Shown here piece after piece: positions 1 to 6,028 of a stretch of 6,028 nucleotides of DNA. The stretch is from Oceanospirillaceae bacterium UBA2001. GTDB lineage: Bacteria; Pseudomonadota; Gammaproteobacteria; Pseudomonadales; Balneatricaceae. The notes under the pieces were generated by a model. The model did no database searches. It saw only the letters and a program-made list of their open reading frames with translations, and was not told where the DNA came from. The stretch is from the NCBI GenBank assembly GCA_002335115.1, contig DDCR01000125.1:1-6028 (forward strand), written 5' to 3'. The stretch's first letter is position 1. Each line of letters starts with the position of its first letter. The position numbers and the translations under genes were made by a program.

Positions 1-18
1 ATAGGCCCCACATAACCC

Positions 19-51
19 CCTAACTAGACCCTTGAAAGGTGTTCAAAAGCC
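19..51. repeat. Left-flank imperfect copy of the lysE/lysR tail sequence
   Basis: The 10-mer CCTAACTAGA at 19-28 recurs at 791-800, and 24-51 aligns with 809-838 at about 23 of 30 columns with two one-base gaps. Read on the minus strand with a single 12-nt gap instead, both copies line up to the same TAG stop: R-L-L-N-T-F-Q-G-S-S here against the regulator's R-L-Y-E-Y-L-Y-T-G-L-E-Q-S-S-S. The matching minus frame meets another stop just upstream of this short stretch, so it is at most a degraded remnant and not a gene. Confidence 0.4.
32..46. promoter_or_regulatory. Weak inverted repeat upstream of the exporter
   Basis: TTGAA (32-36) and TTCAA (42-46) form a 5-bp inverted repeat with a 5-bp spacer. 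T33 and A45 give a T-N11-A arrangement, so it could be an LTTR site. It lies about 135 bp before the exporter start and inside the repeat remnant. The second copy of that remnant lacks the symmetry, so it may be chance. Confidence 0.2.
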
Positions 52-169
52 TAAACTGTTAAGGGCGCATATTAACTCTGCAAGGCACAGGGGTCAATTG
101 TGAATTTATTGTCATTGTCTGCTGCAGATCAGGTAACATGCGACGGGTAAAATTAGTTAATTGGTTGTT

Positions 170-175
170 AGGTGG
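170..175 (+). promoter_or_regulatory. Ribosome binding site of the LysE-family exporter
   Basis: AGGTGG lies just upstream of ATG 180 (7 nt from the AGG core). It decides the start against the in-frame ATG at 138, whose own upstream AGG at 131-133 is only 4 nt away. Confidence 0.55.
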
Positions 176-179
176 TGCA

Positions 180-803
180 ATGACAGTGGAGTTTTCGTTA
201 GCCTATTTTGTGGCTGTGTTTGTATTTTCGATTACTCCTGGGCCTGGAGTTTTTGCACTGATCGCTAAAGCGTTGAAACAGGGTGGGAATGCCTGTTGGG
301 GTTTAGCCATTGGCATGACAATAAGCGATATTGTCTATTTACTCCTAGTGGTGTGGGGTCTGGCTTACATTGCTAACGAATATCAATTGATTTTTGTTGT
401 CATTCGGTGGTGTGGCGCAGTCTACTTATTTTACCTCGCTTGGCAGATATGGCACGCCCCTATTGTATTAAATGGGAACGCTGCCATTCAGACCCGCTCT
501 AAAGGCGTAGGTTTTATTTTGAGTTATGCAGAAGGCATGCTCATATCGGCCACTAACCCAAAAGTGATGCTATTTTACATTGCCTTTTTACCCACCTTTG
601 TCGATTTGACAGTGTTAACCAACCCAGATGTCATTTGGGTTGTTGGCCTTAATTTTATGGCGTTGATGCTGGGTTTGATGCTCATCGCTTTTGGTGCAAG
701 CAAAGCCCGAAAATTATTTAACCAACATAAATCAGTACAAAGGCTGAATCGTGCTACGTCCGGTCTTATGGCCACCGCTGGTATGCTCATCCTAACTAGA
801 TGA
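180..803 (+). CDS. LysE/RhtB-family amino-acid or metabolite exporter
   Basis: This 207-residue inner-membrane protein has the usual length and pattern of the LysE/RhtB translocator family, which exports amino acids and related small molecules using the proton gradient. The family's TPGPG motif sits at residues 19-23 in the first hydrophobic segment (about 7-30). Further hydrophobic stretches lie at about 40-64, 70-90, 111-140, 151-172 and 193-206. The conserved N-P-K loop (126-128) is followed by an FLP turn (136-138). I chose ATG 180 because it gives the standard family N-terminus and has AGGTGG at 170-175; an in-frame ATG at 138 would add 14 atypical residues. Its end overlaps the convergent LysR gene by 12 bp. 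The substrate cannot be read from the sequence. It may relieve build-up of a substrate or product of the nearby oxygenase pathway, but that is inference from proximity only. Confidence 0.88.
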   Translation: MTVEFSLAYFVAVFVFSITPGPGVFALIAKALKQGGNACWGLAIGMTISDIVYLLLVVWGLAYIANEYQLIFVVIRWCGAVYLFYLAWQIWHAPIVLNGNAAIQTRSKGVGFILSYAEGMLISATNPKVMLFYIAFLPTFVDLTVLTNPDVIWVVGLNFMALMLGLMLIAFGASKARKLFNQHKSVQRLNRATSGLMATAGMLILTR

Positions 804-838
804 TTGCTCTAGGCCCGTGTAAAGGTATTCGTAAAGCC
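791..838. repeat. Second copy of the imperfect repeat, within the lysE/lysR 3' overlap
   Basis: This is the functional partner of the left-flank copy. It encodes the last residues of the LysR protein on the minus strand, and its first bases encode the end of the exporter on the plus strand. Together the two copies flank the exporter gene in direct orientation. Confidence 0.4.
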
Positions 839-1658
839 GTTTTGTGGCATCTGTTTGATTGCTTCGGTCATGCTTGAAGACCAACTTTACGTGGCCCAAT
901 TGAGGACTGTTTTCGATTTTCAAATGACTATGCAAACCTTGCGGCACAGTGCTCTGAGCGAGGGCACTAATACCTAACCCTGCTTCAATAGCAGCTTGGA
1001 TACCGAGTAGGCTAGACGAGCTATAGGCGATGCGCCAGGCAATACCAGCCGCATTGAGTTTGCTGATTATTTGTTGTCGGTAGCGGCATCCAATAGGGTA
1101 GACCACCAGAGGTATAGGTTGTTGGTCAGACCAGTCAAAATGGCCGTTAGTGACCCATACGATGGTTTCATGAAACTCATCCTCCGTATTGGGTTGCAGA
1201 GTTTCTTCTAAACTATCTGTCGCCAAAACTAGGTCGTAATGCCCTTGTTGGAAATCTTTTAATAAGGTCACACTCAAATCACAATTTACTTCTAAACTGA
1301 CTTCAGGGTGGGCTTGTCCAAATTGGCTCAATAATCGAGGTAAAAACGACACTTCAAAGTCATTAGGTATACCCAACCGCACCTGCCCAGAAATGCGACT
1401 TTTCGCTAAACGGGTCACCGCACTGTCATTAATATCGAGCATTCGTCTGGCAAAACCAAGTAAGACCTCACCTTCTTCAGTGACTTGAAGACCATTGTTT
1501 CTTTGAAACACCCTAATACCTAACAAGTCTTCCAATCGCTTTACTTGCAGGCTGATGGCCGGTTGGGAGCGTCCTAACAGTGCACCCGCTAGGGTGAAGC
1601 CACCTAAGTCAACAATGGTAGTGAAGGTGCGTAATAGTTCGGTAGGAATATTTTTCAT
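792..1658 (-). CDS. LysR-family transcriptional regulator
   Basis: This 288-residue protein has the normal length of LysR-type regulators (LTTRs), which bind DNA as tetramers and respond to a small-molecule inducer. The N-terminal winged helix-turn-helix covers about residues 5-64. The recognition-helix region (RSQPAISLQVKRLED, 30-44) and the following LG-x-R-x-F turn are typical. A linker helix follows (about 65-87), then an effector-binding domain opening with VRLGIP (92-97). ATG 1658 is preferred because the family N-terminus begins about here; an upstream in-frame TTG at 1676 would add six residues and lies inside a likely operator. Neither start has a strong Shine-Dalgarno sequence. The gene is divergent from the Rieske oxygenase operon, the classic LTTR arrangement, so it probably controls that operon and itself. 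Its 3' end overlaps the convergent exporter gene by 12 bp. The inducer is unknown. Confidence 0.9.
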   Translation of the reverse strand: MKNIPTELLRTFTTIVDLGGFTLAGALLGRSQPAISLQVKRLEDLLGIRVFQRNNGLQVTEEGEVLLGFARRMLDINDSAVTRLAKSRISGQVRLGIPNDFEVSFLPRLLSQFGQAHPEVSLEVNCDLSVTLLKDFQQGHYDLVLATDSLEETLQPNTEDEFHETIVWVTNGHFDWSDQQPIPLVVYPIGCRYRQQIISKLNAAGIAWRIAYSSSSLLGIQAAIEAGLGISALAQSTVPQGLHSHLKIENSPQLGHVKLVFKHDRSNQTDATKRLYEYLYTGLEQSSS

Positions 1659-1664
1659 GGGTAA

Positions 1665-1685
1665 ATTATAAAACAAACTTATAAT
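1665..1685. promoter_or_regulatory. Candidate LysR operator: 7-bp inverted repeat with T-N11-A core
   Basis: ATTATAA (1665-1671) and TTATAAT (1679-1685) form a perfect inverted repeat with a 7-bp spacer. The T at 1669 and the A at 1681 give the T-N11-A pattern inside dyad symmetry that is typical of LTTR binding sites. It starts 7 bp upstream of the LysR ATG, where bound protein would block the regulator's own transcription. On the minus strand the repeat also contains a perfect TATAAT, but no matching -35 is clear. The high A+T content weakens the case, since such repeats arise by chance more often there. Confidence 0.4.
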
Positions 1686-1922
1686 GAATAAAAAGTTATT
1701 AAAATATTAAATCTTTTACGGTTTAATAAAGCTGCCAAGCAAGGCATACTCCAGAATACGTAACGTACGGATTTTAATCATGTCTTTAGCCCTCAATATT
1801 TCACCACCGCTTAATGTGCTAGTGGCCTTTGATAAAGTAGCAACGAATAAAAGCTCTGCCGAATCAGCGGTTAAGTTGTTTGTGCATAAAACCCTTTTCA
1901 CGCAACGTGTGGCTACCGTTTG

Positions 1923-1934
1923 ATTGACGTCAAT
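1923..1934. promoter_or_regulatory. Perfect 12-bp palindrome upstream of the Rieske gene
   Basis: ATTGACGTCAAT is self-complementary over all 12 bases and lies 14 bp before the oxygenase start codon. It may be a binding site for a dimeric regulator. It does not fit the LTTR T-N11-A pattern, so if it is an operator, a different protein may be involved. No family assignment can be made from the site alone. Confidence 0.35.
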
Positions 1935-1935
1935 T

Positions 1936-1947
1936 TTAGGATCCTAA
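1936..1947. promoter_or_regulatory. Perfect 12-bp palindrome containing the ribosome binding site
   Basis: TTAGGATCCTAA is a second perfect 12-bp palindrome, one base after the first (centres 13 bp apart). It encloses the AGGA Shine-Dalgarno core (1938-1941), which is 7 nt from ATG 1949 and supports that start. As RNA it could form only a weak 4-bp stem with a four-base loop. Protein binding to DNA, or pairing between two transcripts, is a likelier role than hairpin formation, if it has a role beyond being the ribosome binding site. Confidence 0.4.
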
Positions 1948-1948
1948 C

Positions 1949-3154
1949 ATGGACATCTTAGACCGCATTCCACTCACCAGCCTTGAAAACATCATGCTGC
2001 CCATTGAAGATGCGAGCGGCCTCCCTAATGCTCTCTACCATGACCCAGATATGCTAGCCGAAGAGCGAGACCGTATTCTGGGTAAGACATGGTCTGGCAT
2101 TGGTTTTGCTGGGGATTTACCAACCTTAGGATACGTTAAACCGATTACGTTTATGGGCTTACCATTGGTCATTGTGCGTGGTCAAGATGATGTGATTCGG
2201 GTGTTTCATAATGTGTGTAGTCACCGTGGAATGATTCTGATCAATACAGCAGGTCCAGTACAAGGCAATATCCGGTGTCCTTATCACTCATGGACCTATG
2301 ATTTAACAGGGCAACTTAAAGGCACTCCCCACTTGGGTGGTGTCGGGGTGCATAAACTGGATCACTTTAACTGTGAACAACACGGCATGAAGCAGTTGTC
2401 TAGTTCGGTTTGGTTTGACATCGTGTTTGTAAACCTTGATGGACAGGCTCAACCGTTTGAGCAGTTTATTGCACCAGTGATGGCCCGTTGGCAGCCTTTT
2501 TTAGGTGGTTCTGGTTATGCCCGTATGCGAAGAGAGGATCCAGTGGGAGACCAGTTACAAGGCGCTTTTACCTTAAATGTGGCTTGTAACTGGAAATTAG
2601 CCGTAGAAAATTACTGTGAAAGCTATCATTTGCCATGGATTCATCCGAAGCTTAACGTATATTCTCGTATTCAAGATCATTACCACATCATGTTTGCCAA
2701 TGAATTTGCAGGTCAAGGCACCAATGTATACAACTTAGCTGATTCTGCAGGAACACGGTTGCCGGTATTTCCAGAATGGCAGACAGAGCGCATGAAAGAA
2801 GCGGAATACATTACCGTATTTCCTAATGTGCTCTTGGGTATCCAAGCTGACCACACGTTTGCGATTGTATTAGAACCCATTACACATAGTCAGACAGTCG
2901 AACACGTGCGCTTAATGTATGTGGGTGATGAGTCTATAGGGGAGACTTTTAAGGGCTGTCGAGACGCAACTTTAAAGGCTTGGAAGGAAGTGTTTGGTGA
3001 AGACGTAGGCGTAGTGGAAGGCATGCAACGGGGTCGTGCTTCGCCTGGATTTAAAGGGGGCAAGTTCTCTCCCATATTAGATAATCCGACTCATTACTTT
3101 CACCAATGGGCTGCCAAACGTTTAATTGTAAGCACACAATCAACAAGGAATTAA
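1949..3154 (+). CDS. Rieske non-heme-iron oxygenase, alpha (catalytic) subunit
   Basis: This 401-residue cytoplasmic enzyme activates O2 to hydroxylate or cleave its substrate, using electrons passed from its Rieske [2Fe-2S] cluster to a mononuclear iron. The Rieske site is complete: C90-x-H92 and C110-x2-H113, with the usual RG after H92. The catalytic domain carries the N-W-K start (214-216), the E224-x2-H227-x4-H232 iron/bridging motif and D352 in the E-D-V-G-V-V-E segment, giving the 2-His-1-Asp triad. Residue 224, which couples neighbouring subunits, is Glu, as known for carnitine oxygenase CntA; classical ring-hydroxylating dioxygenases have Asp. No beta subunit is encoded nearby, consistent with an alpha-only trimer. 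It heads an apparent operon, with the aldehyde dehydrogenase 4 nt downstream. I infer an aliphatic, possibly quaternary-amine, substrate from the Glu bridge and the dehydrogenase neighbour. An aromatic-acid demethylase is an alternative. Confidence 0.92.
   Translation: MDILDRIPLTSLENIMLPIEDASGLPNALYHDPDMLAEERDRILGKTWSGIGFAGDLPTLGYVKPITFMGLPLVIVRGQDDVIRVFHNVCSHRGMILINTAGPVQGNIRCPYHSWTYDLTGQLKGTPHLGGVGVHKLDHFNCEQHGMKQLSSSVWFDIVFVNLDGQAQPFEQFIAPVMARWQPFLGGSGYARMRREDPVGDQLQGAFTLNVACNWKLAVENYCESYHLPWIHPKLNVYSRIQDHYHIMFANEFAGQGTNVYNLADSAGTRLPVFPEWQTERMKEAEYITVFPNVLLGIQADHTFAIVLEPITHSQTVEHVRLMYVGDESIGETFKGCRDATLKAWKEVFGEDVGVVEGMQRGRASPGFKGGKFSPILDNPTHYFHQWAAKRLIVSTQSTRN
3145..3149 (+). promoter_or_regulatory. 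Ribosome binding site of the aldehyde dehydrogenase
   Basis: AAGGA lies inside the last codons of the oxygenase gene, 9 nt before ATG 3159 and 6 nt before an in-frame GTG at 3156. Spacing allows either start; ATG is preferred on codon grounds. The overlap with the upstream gene points to translational coupling. Confidence 0.6.
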
Positions 3155-3158
3155 AGTG

Positions 3159-4604
3159 ATGAATCAGTTGCAGCAGGGCGTGACTCACCGGACTAATTTT
3201 ATTAACGGACAGTGGGTGGATAGTGAACAGTGCATTGAAGTCGAAAATCCTGCAACTGGAGAGCTCATTGGGACCATAGCCTGTGCCACGTCTGAGCAGG
3301 TCGATGAAGCGGTGAGTGCCGCTCGCCAATGTCATGAGCTAAGACTTATGGCAGATATGGCTCCCTACGAACGGATGCAATTGTTGCATGCTATTGCAGC
3401 CCAAATTAGGGCCCTTGCTAAGCAGGGTGGGGAATTATTGTGCCTAGAAAATGGCAAACCTTTGAGTAAAGCGGAGTGGGAATTTGAGGAGGCAGCGCGT
3501 TACTTTGAATATTATGCAGGTATGGCTGATAAGATTGAAGGTAAGTCTATTCCCTTAGGGGAAGGGTTAGTAGACTTTACCGAGTATGAACCATTCGGTG
3601 TGTCCGCTCAGGTGATTCCATGGAACTTCCCTGTGTCGTTAGTGGCTCGATCATTAGCACCTGCCTTGGCGGCAGGTAACAGTGTCGTCATCAAGTCTCC
3701 CGAATTAACACCTTTGGCCGTGTCGTTGCTTGCAGAAGCCATGGTTAAGGCCGAAGTGCCTCCTGGAGCAGTGAACATAATATGTGGTTATGGCCATGAG
3801 GCGGGTGCAGCGCTTGTGTCTCATGATGATATCGATCAAATTGTATTCACAGGCTCTGTTGCCACGGGTCAATCTATCATGCAAGCGGCTACCGAATATG
3901 TGGTGCCTTGTGTCATGGAGTTGGGTGGAAAGTCTGCAGGCGTGGTATTTGCAGATGCTGACTTAGATCAAGTCATTACCAGCGCTGAAGTGGGAAATTT
4001 ATTTAATTCTGGACAGGTTTGTTCGGCCATGTCTAGGCTCATTGTGCATGAGAGCATTTATGACGAAGTTAAGCAGCGTTTAGTGACCTCTTTTGCTGCC
4101 AAATCTGTCGGATCAGGCAAAGATGAAGCCGATGTAACCCCCATCCTAACGCAAGCGCAGTTGGATAAAATTGTGGCCATGTGTGCAGGTGCTAAAGCAC
4201 AGGGTGCTAAATGTTTAATCGGTGGTGAAGCCCTACTTAGGACCGGGTATTTTATGCCCCCTACTATTATTGAGGCAGCCGTAGATACAGAAATAGCGCA
4301 ACAAGAAGTATTTGGCCCCGTATTGGTGTTAATGAAATTTGACAGTGAGCAGCAAGCCTATGCCATGGCTAATGGCACTGATTTTGGTTTGGTGGCGGGC
4401 GTATTTACTCAAAATGTAAGTTTAGCCTTGCGCGCCAGTCGGGCCTTAGTTGCCGGTCAGGTATTTGTTAATGAGTGGTTTGCTGGAGGTATTAGTACAC
4501 CTTTTGGTGGTGTAGGAAAATCTGGATTTGGACGTGAAAAAGGTCAAGAAGCTTTGTATAATTACGTCCGCACCAAAAACATCGCCATTCGCTTAACACT
4601 TTAG
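3159..4604 (+). CDS. NAD+-dependent aldehyde dehydrogenase (broad ALDH superfamily; semialdehyde or betaine-aldehyde type)
   Basis: This 481-residue enzyme has the full length of the ALDH superfamily, which oxidises aldehydes to carboxylic acids. All key features are present: the PWNFP segment (154-158) with oxyanion-hole N156, coenzyme-binding K179 with E182 (K-S-P-E, where K-P-x-E is more usual), the F-T-G-S turn (230-233), general base E254 in ELGGK, nucleophile C288 in GQVC, and E-V-F-G-P (383-387) near the coenzyme ribose. A Glu at position 182 usually means preference for NAD+ over NADP+. The sequence resembles betaine-aldehyde/ALDH1-type enzymes at least as much as classical GabD, so I do not assign succinate semialdehyde as substrate. 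Its place between the oxygenase and its likely electron donor suggests that it oxidises the aldehyde released by the oxygenase. The start could be GTG 3156, one codon upstream. Confidence 0.92.
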   Translation: MNQLQQGVTHRTNFINGQWVDSEQCIEVENPATGELIGTIACATSEQVDEAVSAARQCHELRLMADMAPYERMQLLHAIAAQIRALAKQGGELLCLENGKPLSKAEWEFEEAARYFEYYAGMADKIEGKSIPLGEGLVDFTEYEPFGVSAQVIPWNFPVSLVARSLAPALAAGNSVVIKSPELTPLAVSLLAEAMVKAEVPPGAVNIICGYGHEAGAALVSHDDIDQIVFTGSVATGQSIMQAATEYVVPCVMELGGKSAGVVFADADLDQVITSAEVGNLFNSGQVCSAMSRLIVHESIYDEVKQRLVTSFAAKSVGSGKDEADVTPILTQAQLDKIVAMCAGAKAQGAKCLIGGEALLRTGYFMPPTIIEAAVDTEIAQQEVFGPVLVLMKFDSEQQAYAMANGTDFGLVAGVFTQNVSLALRASRALVAGQVFVNEWFAGGISTPFGGVGKSGFGREKGQEALYNYVRTKNIAIRLTL

Positions 4605-4607
4605 AGA
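4603..4607 (+). promoter_or_regulatory. Weak ribosome binding site of the rubredoxin-reductase gene
   Basis: AGAGA overlaps the dehydrogenase stop codon and sits 7 nt before ATG 4615. An ATG at 4611, in another frame, reaches a stop after five codons, which fixes 4615 as the start. The weak site overlapping the upstream stop suggests coupling to translation of the preceding gene. Confidence 0.4.
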
Positions 4608-4614
4608 ATTATGC

Positions 4615-6028
4615 ATGTCACTTCATGACGAATCTACGCCCTATAAAAAATGGCTGTGTATTATTTGTGGTTTTATTTATGACGAAGCCCTTGGCTGGCC
4701 CCATGATGGCATAGAACCAGGCACTCGTTGGGATGATGTGCCAGAAGATTGGTTATGCCCAGATTGTCTGGTAGGCAAAGAAGATTTTGAAATGATTGAA
4801 ATGCCTGCAGAGCCTATTCAGTCAGGAGCCAATACCACGGCAGCGACGTTAGTGCTGGAGGCCACTGAAAAGCCTCAAGGCCCGATTGTTATCATAGGTT
4901 CAGGCTATGCTGGCTATAATCTTGCAGAAGCCATTGTTAAACTCAATGCCCAGTTAGAGGTGGTGGTGTTAACCCAAGATCAAGGTATGCATTATTCTAA
5001 GCCAGCCTTATCTACGGGCTTAGCCATGCAAGAGACTGCTAAGGACTTAGTGGTGGAGTTGCCCCTCGATAGAGCCCACCGTTTGAATATCCGCATTATT
5101 ACCCACTGCAGGGTTGAACGGATCGACTCTAAGGCACAAATATTGTTCACCAATATAGGCCAGCAACCCTATGGCCAGTTAGTTTTAGCTCAAGGCGCGG
5201 AAGCGATTAAGATACCTTTTGAAGGTAATGCGAGCGCAGACGTTATTAGCGTCAATAGCTTAGAAGATTATGCGCATTATCGGCACCGTCTTGAAGGTAA
5301 AGAACGGGTATTATTGATTGGTAATGGTCTTATTGGGTGCGAATTTGCTAATGATCTAGCGTCAGTGGGTAAACAGGTACATGTGGTCGGTTTAACGTCG
5401 TGGCCTATGGATCGTTTGATCCCCCAACCTGTGGGCTTGCGGTTGCAAAAGGCACTCTCTAGCATGGGAGTAAACTGGTACTTGAATAACACCATTAAGA
5501 CCATTAATTACATGGACCCAAACCAACCGCAAAAAGGTTACTTAGTCACCCTCAATAATGATGAACTAATACAAGTGGACATCATTGTCTCTGCGGTAGG
5601 CTTGCAGGCGCGCACAAAATTAGCCATCAACAGTGGTATTACTTGTGGGGTGGGCATCAAAACGGATGCCCGTCTCATGACGAATGTGCCACATATCTAT
5701 GCTTTAGGTGATTGTGTAGAGTTCAATGGTCAGTTGCAGCCCTATATTGCACCGATTTACTGGGGTATCCAAGCTTTGTCGCAGACATTAACTGGTACCT
5801 CCACAGAGGTGAATTATCCCTTAATGACCGTTGTTGTAAAGACACCCGCTTGCCCCATCACGCTGTTACCACCGCCCTTAGGACAGTTAGGCGAATGGCA
5901 ATTACAACAAACTGAAGCAGGCATCAGCGCGCGTTTTAAAAATGAAGCAGGCAGCGTGTGTGGGTTTGTTTTACAAGGAGACCAGATAGACCAACGCCGC
6001 CAGTTGTTAGAGGAAATGTTAAACAACT
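4615..6028 (+). CDS. Rubredoxin fused to FAD-dependent rubredoxin reductase (3' end off window)
   Basis: An uninterrupted frame of 471 codons runs to the right edge. Residues about 12-62 form a rubredoxin: C15-x2-C18 and C48-x2-C51 would hold one iron, with the conserved CGFIYD, PGTRW and PEDW-C-P signatures. After a flexible Ala/Thr/Pro/Glu linker (about 63-88) comes a two-dinucleotide-fold reductase. It has the FAD motif G95-x-G97-x2-G100, the NAD(P)H motif G236-x-G238-x2-G241 followed by C-E243, the second FAD motif ending A-L-G365-D366, and the extra C-terminal domain of rubredoxin reductases (about 405 onward). It moves electrons from NAD(P)H through FAD to the rubredoxin iron. Such proteins usually serve alkane hydroxylase AlkB, but none is visible here, so I infer the Rieske oxygenase as the acceptor. 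Stand-alone rubredoxin reductases are about 385-390 residues, so the stop codon should be within a few codons of the edge. The residue after C51 is Leu where Gly is usual. Confidence 0.93.
   Translation, partial: MSLHDESTPYKKWLCIICGFIYDEALGWPHDGIEPGTRWDDVPEDWLCPDCLVGKEDFEMIEMPAEPIQSGANTTAATLVLEATEKPQGPIVIIGSGYAGYNLAEAIVKLNAQLEVVVLTQDQGMHYSKPALSTGLAMQETAKDLVVELPLDRAHRLNIRIITHCRVERIDSKAQILFTNIGQQPYGQLVLAQGAEAIKIPFEGNASADVISVNSLEDYAHYRHRLEGKERVLLIGNGLIGCEFANDLASVGKQVHVVGLTSWPMDRLIPQPVGLRLQKALSSMGVNWYLNNTIKTINYMDPNQPQKGYLVTLNNDELIQVDIIVSAVGLQARTKLAINSGITCGVGIKTDARLMTNVPHIYALGDCVEFNGQLQPYIAPIYWGIQALSQTLTGTSTEVNYPLMTVVVKTPACPITLLPPPLGQLGEWQLQQTEAGISARFKNEAGSVCGFVLQGDQIDQRRQLLEEMLNN

Larger units (their letters stand above)
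1659..1948. promoter_or_regulatory. Divergent control region between the LysR gene and the Rieske operon
   Basis: This stretch of about 290 bases carries no gene I can support. Its regulator-proximal part (about 1663-1730) is very A+T-rich. The oxygenase-proximal part is more balanced and ends in two perfect palindromes. It must contain the promoters of both flanking transcription units, but I find no convincing sigma-70 -35/-10 pair reading toward the oxygenase. That would fit an activator-dependent promoter, as expected for an LTTR target. Small elements inside are listed separately. Two overlapping short open frames (minus 1716-1901, GTG start; plus 1780-1923, 47 codons) show no recognisable family. 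Confidence 0.65.

Noticed and set aside
138..179. 14-codon N-terminal extension of the exporter from ATG 138
   Set aside because: The extension is not typical of the family, and ATG 180 has a better-placed ribosome binding site.
1733..1746. TGCC-N6-GGCA inverted repeat in the control region
   Set aside because: Only 4-bp arms, no following T-run for a terminator, and no fit to the LysR spacing, so it is expected by chance.
1716..1901. 61-codon minus-strand open frame with a GTG start in the divergent control region
   Set aside because: No recognisable family, no good Shine-Dalgarno site, and it would fill a region expected to hold promoters. It also overlaps an equally featureless plus-strand frame (1780-1923). 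A small protein cannot be excluded.
1780..1923. 47-codon plus-strand open frame ending 25 bp before the oxygenase ATG
   Set aside because: ATG start but no clear ribosome binding site and no familiar sequence. The opposite strand is open over most of the same stretch, suggesting chance.
2890..3335. Minus-strand open frames opposite the oxygenase end and dehydrogenase start
   Set aside because: They are antisense to two clear enzymes, with low-complexity composition and no motifs.
4605..4614. Possible promoter or separate transcription unit before the rubredoxin-reductase gene
   Set aside because: Only 10 bp separate it from the dehydrogenase stop codon, leaving no room for a promoter in the gap. 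Co-transcription is simpler.
5277..5504. Minus-strand open frame inside the rubredoxin-reductase gene
   Set aside because: It lies entirely opposite the strongly supported reductase NAD(P)H-binding domain and shows no family features. The same holds for other short frames at 5712-5915 (+) and 5814-6026 (-).

Overview
The window reads as ordinary chromosomal DNA of a gammaproteobacterium. Base composition is moderate (a little under half G+C by eye), Leu is often TTA, genes are tightly packed, and the protein families are typical of marine or environmental Alteromonadales/Oceanospirillales-like bacteria. This placement is an inference from style; no rRNA or marker gene is present. I see no insertion sequence, CRISPR array, tRNA or phage gene.

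Layout. (1) Positions 1-179 are a short non-coding left flank that holds an imperfect copy of the lysE/lysR tail region. (2) 180-803 (+) is a LysE/RhtB-family small-molecule exporter. (3) 792-1658 (-) is a LysR-family regulator; its end overlaps the exporter's end by 12 bp (convergent pair). (4) 1659-1948 is a divergent control region between the regulator and the catabolic genes. It has an inverted repeat fitting the LysR T-N11-A operator pattern at the regulator end, and two abutting perfect 12-bp palindromes at the oxygenase end. (5) 1949-4604 (+) holds a Rieske non-heme-iron oxygenase alpha subunit followed 4 nt later by an aldehyde dehydrogenase. (6) 4615 to the right edge (+) is a rubredoxin fused to an FAD/NAD(P)H rubredoxin reductase. 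It is an open frame of 471 codons that runs off the window and probably ends within a few codons of the edge.

How they may work together. The three + strand genes have gaps of only 4 and 10 nt and look like one operon, plausibly controlled by the divergent LysR protein. The oxygenase has a complete Rieske cluster site and 2-His-1-Asp iron site, with Glu rather than Asp in the bridging position, as in carnitine oxygenase CntA. A Rieske oxygenase followed by an aldehyde dehydrogenase suggests oxidative C-N (or C-O) bond cleavage that yields an aldehyde, which is then oxidised to an acid. Quaternary-amine substrates such as carnitine, gamma-butyrobetaine or betaines are the leading guess but are not proven. 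The rubredoxin-reductase fusion is the only redox partner in sight, so the most unusual proposal here is that a rubredoxin, rather than a [2Fe-2S] ferredoxin-type reductase, feeds electrons to the Rieske oxygenase. The LysE-type exporter next door may or may not belong to the same pathway.
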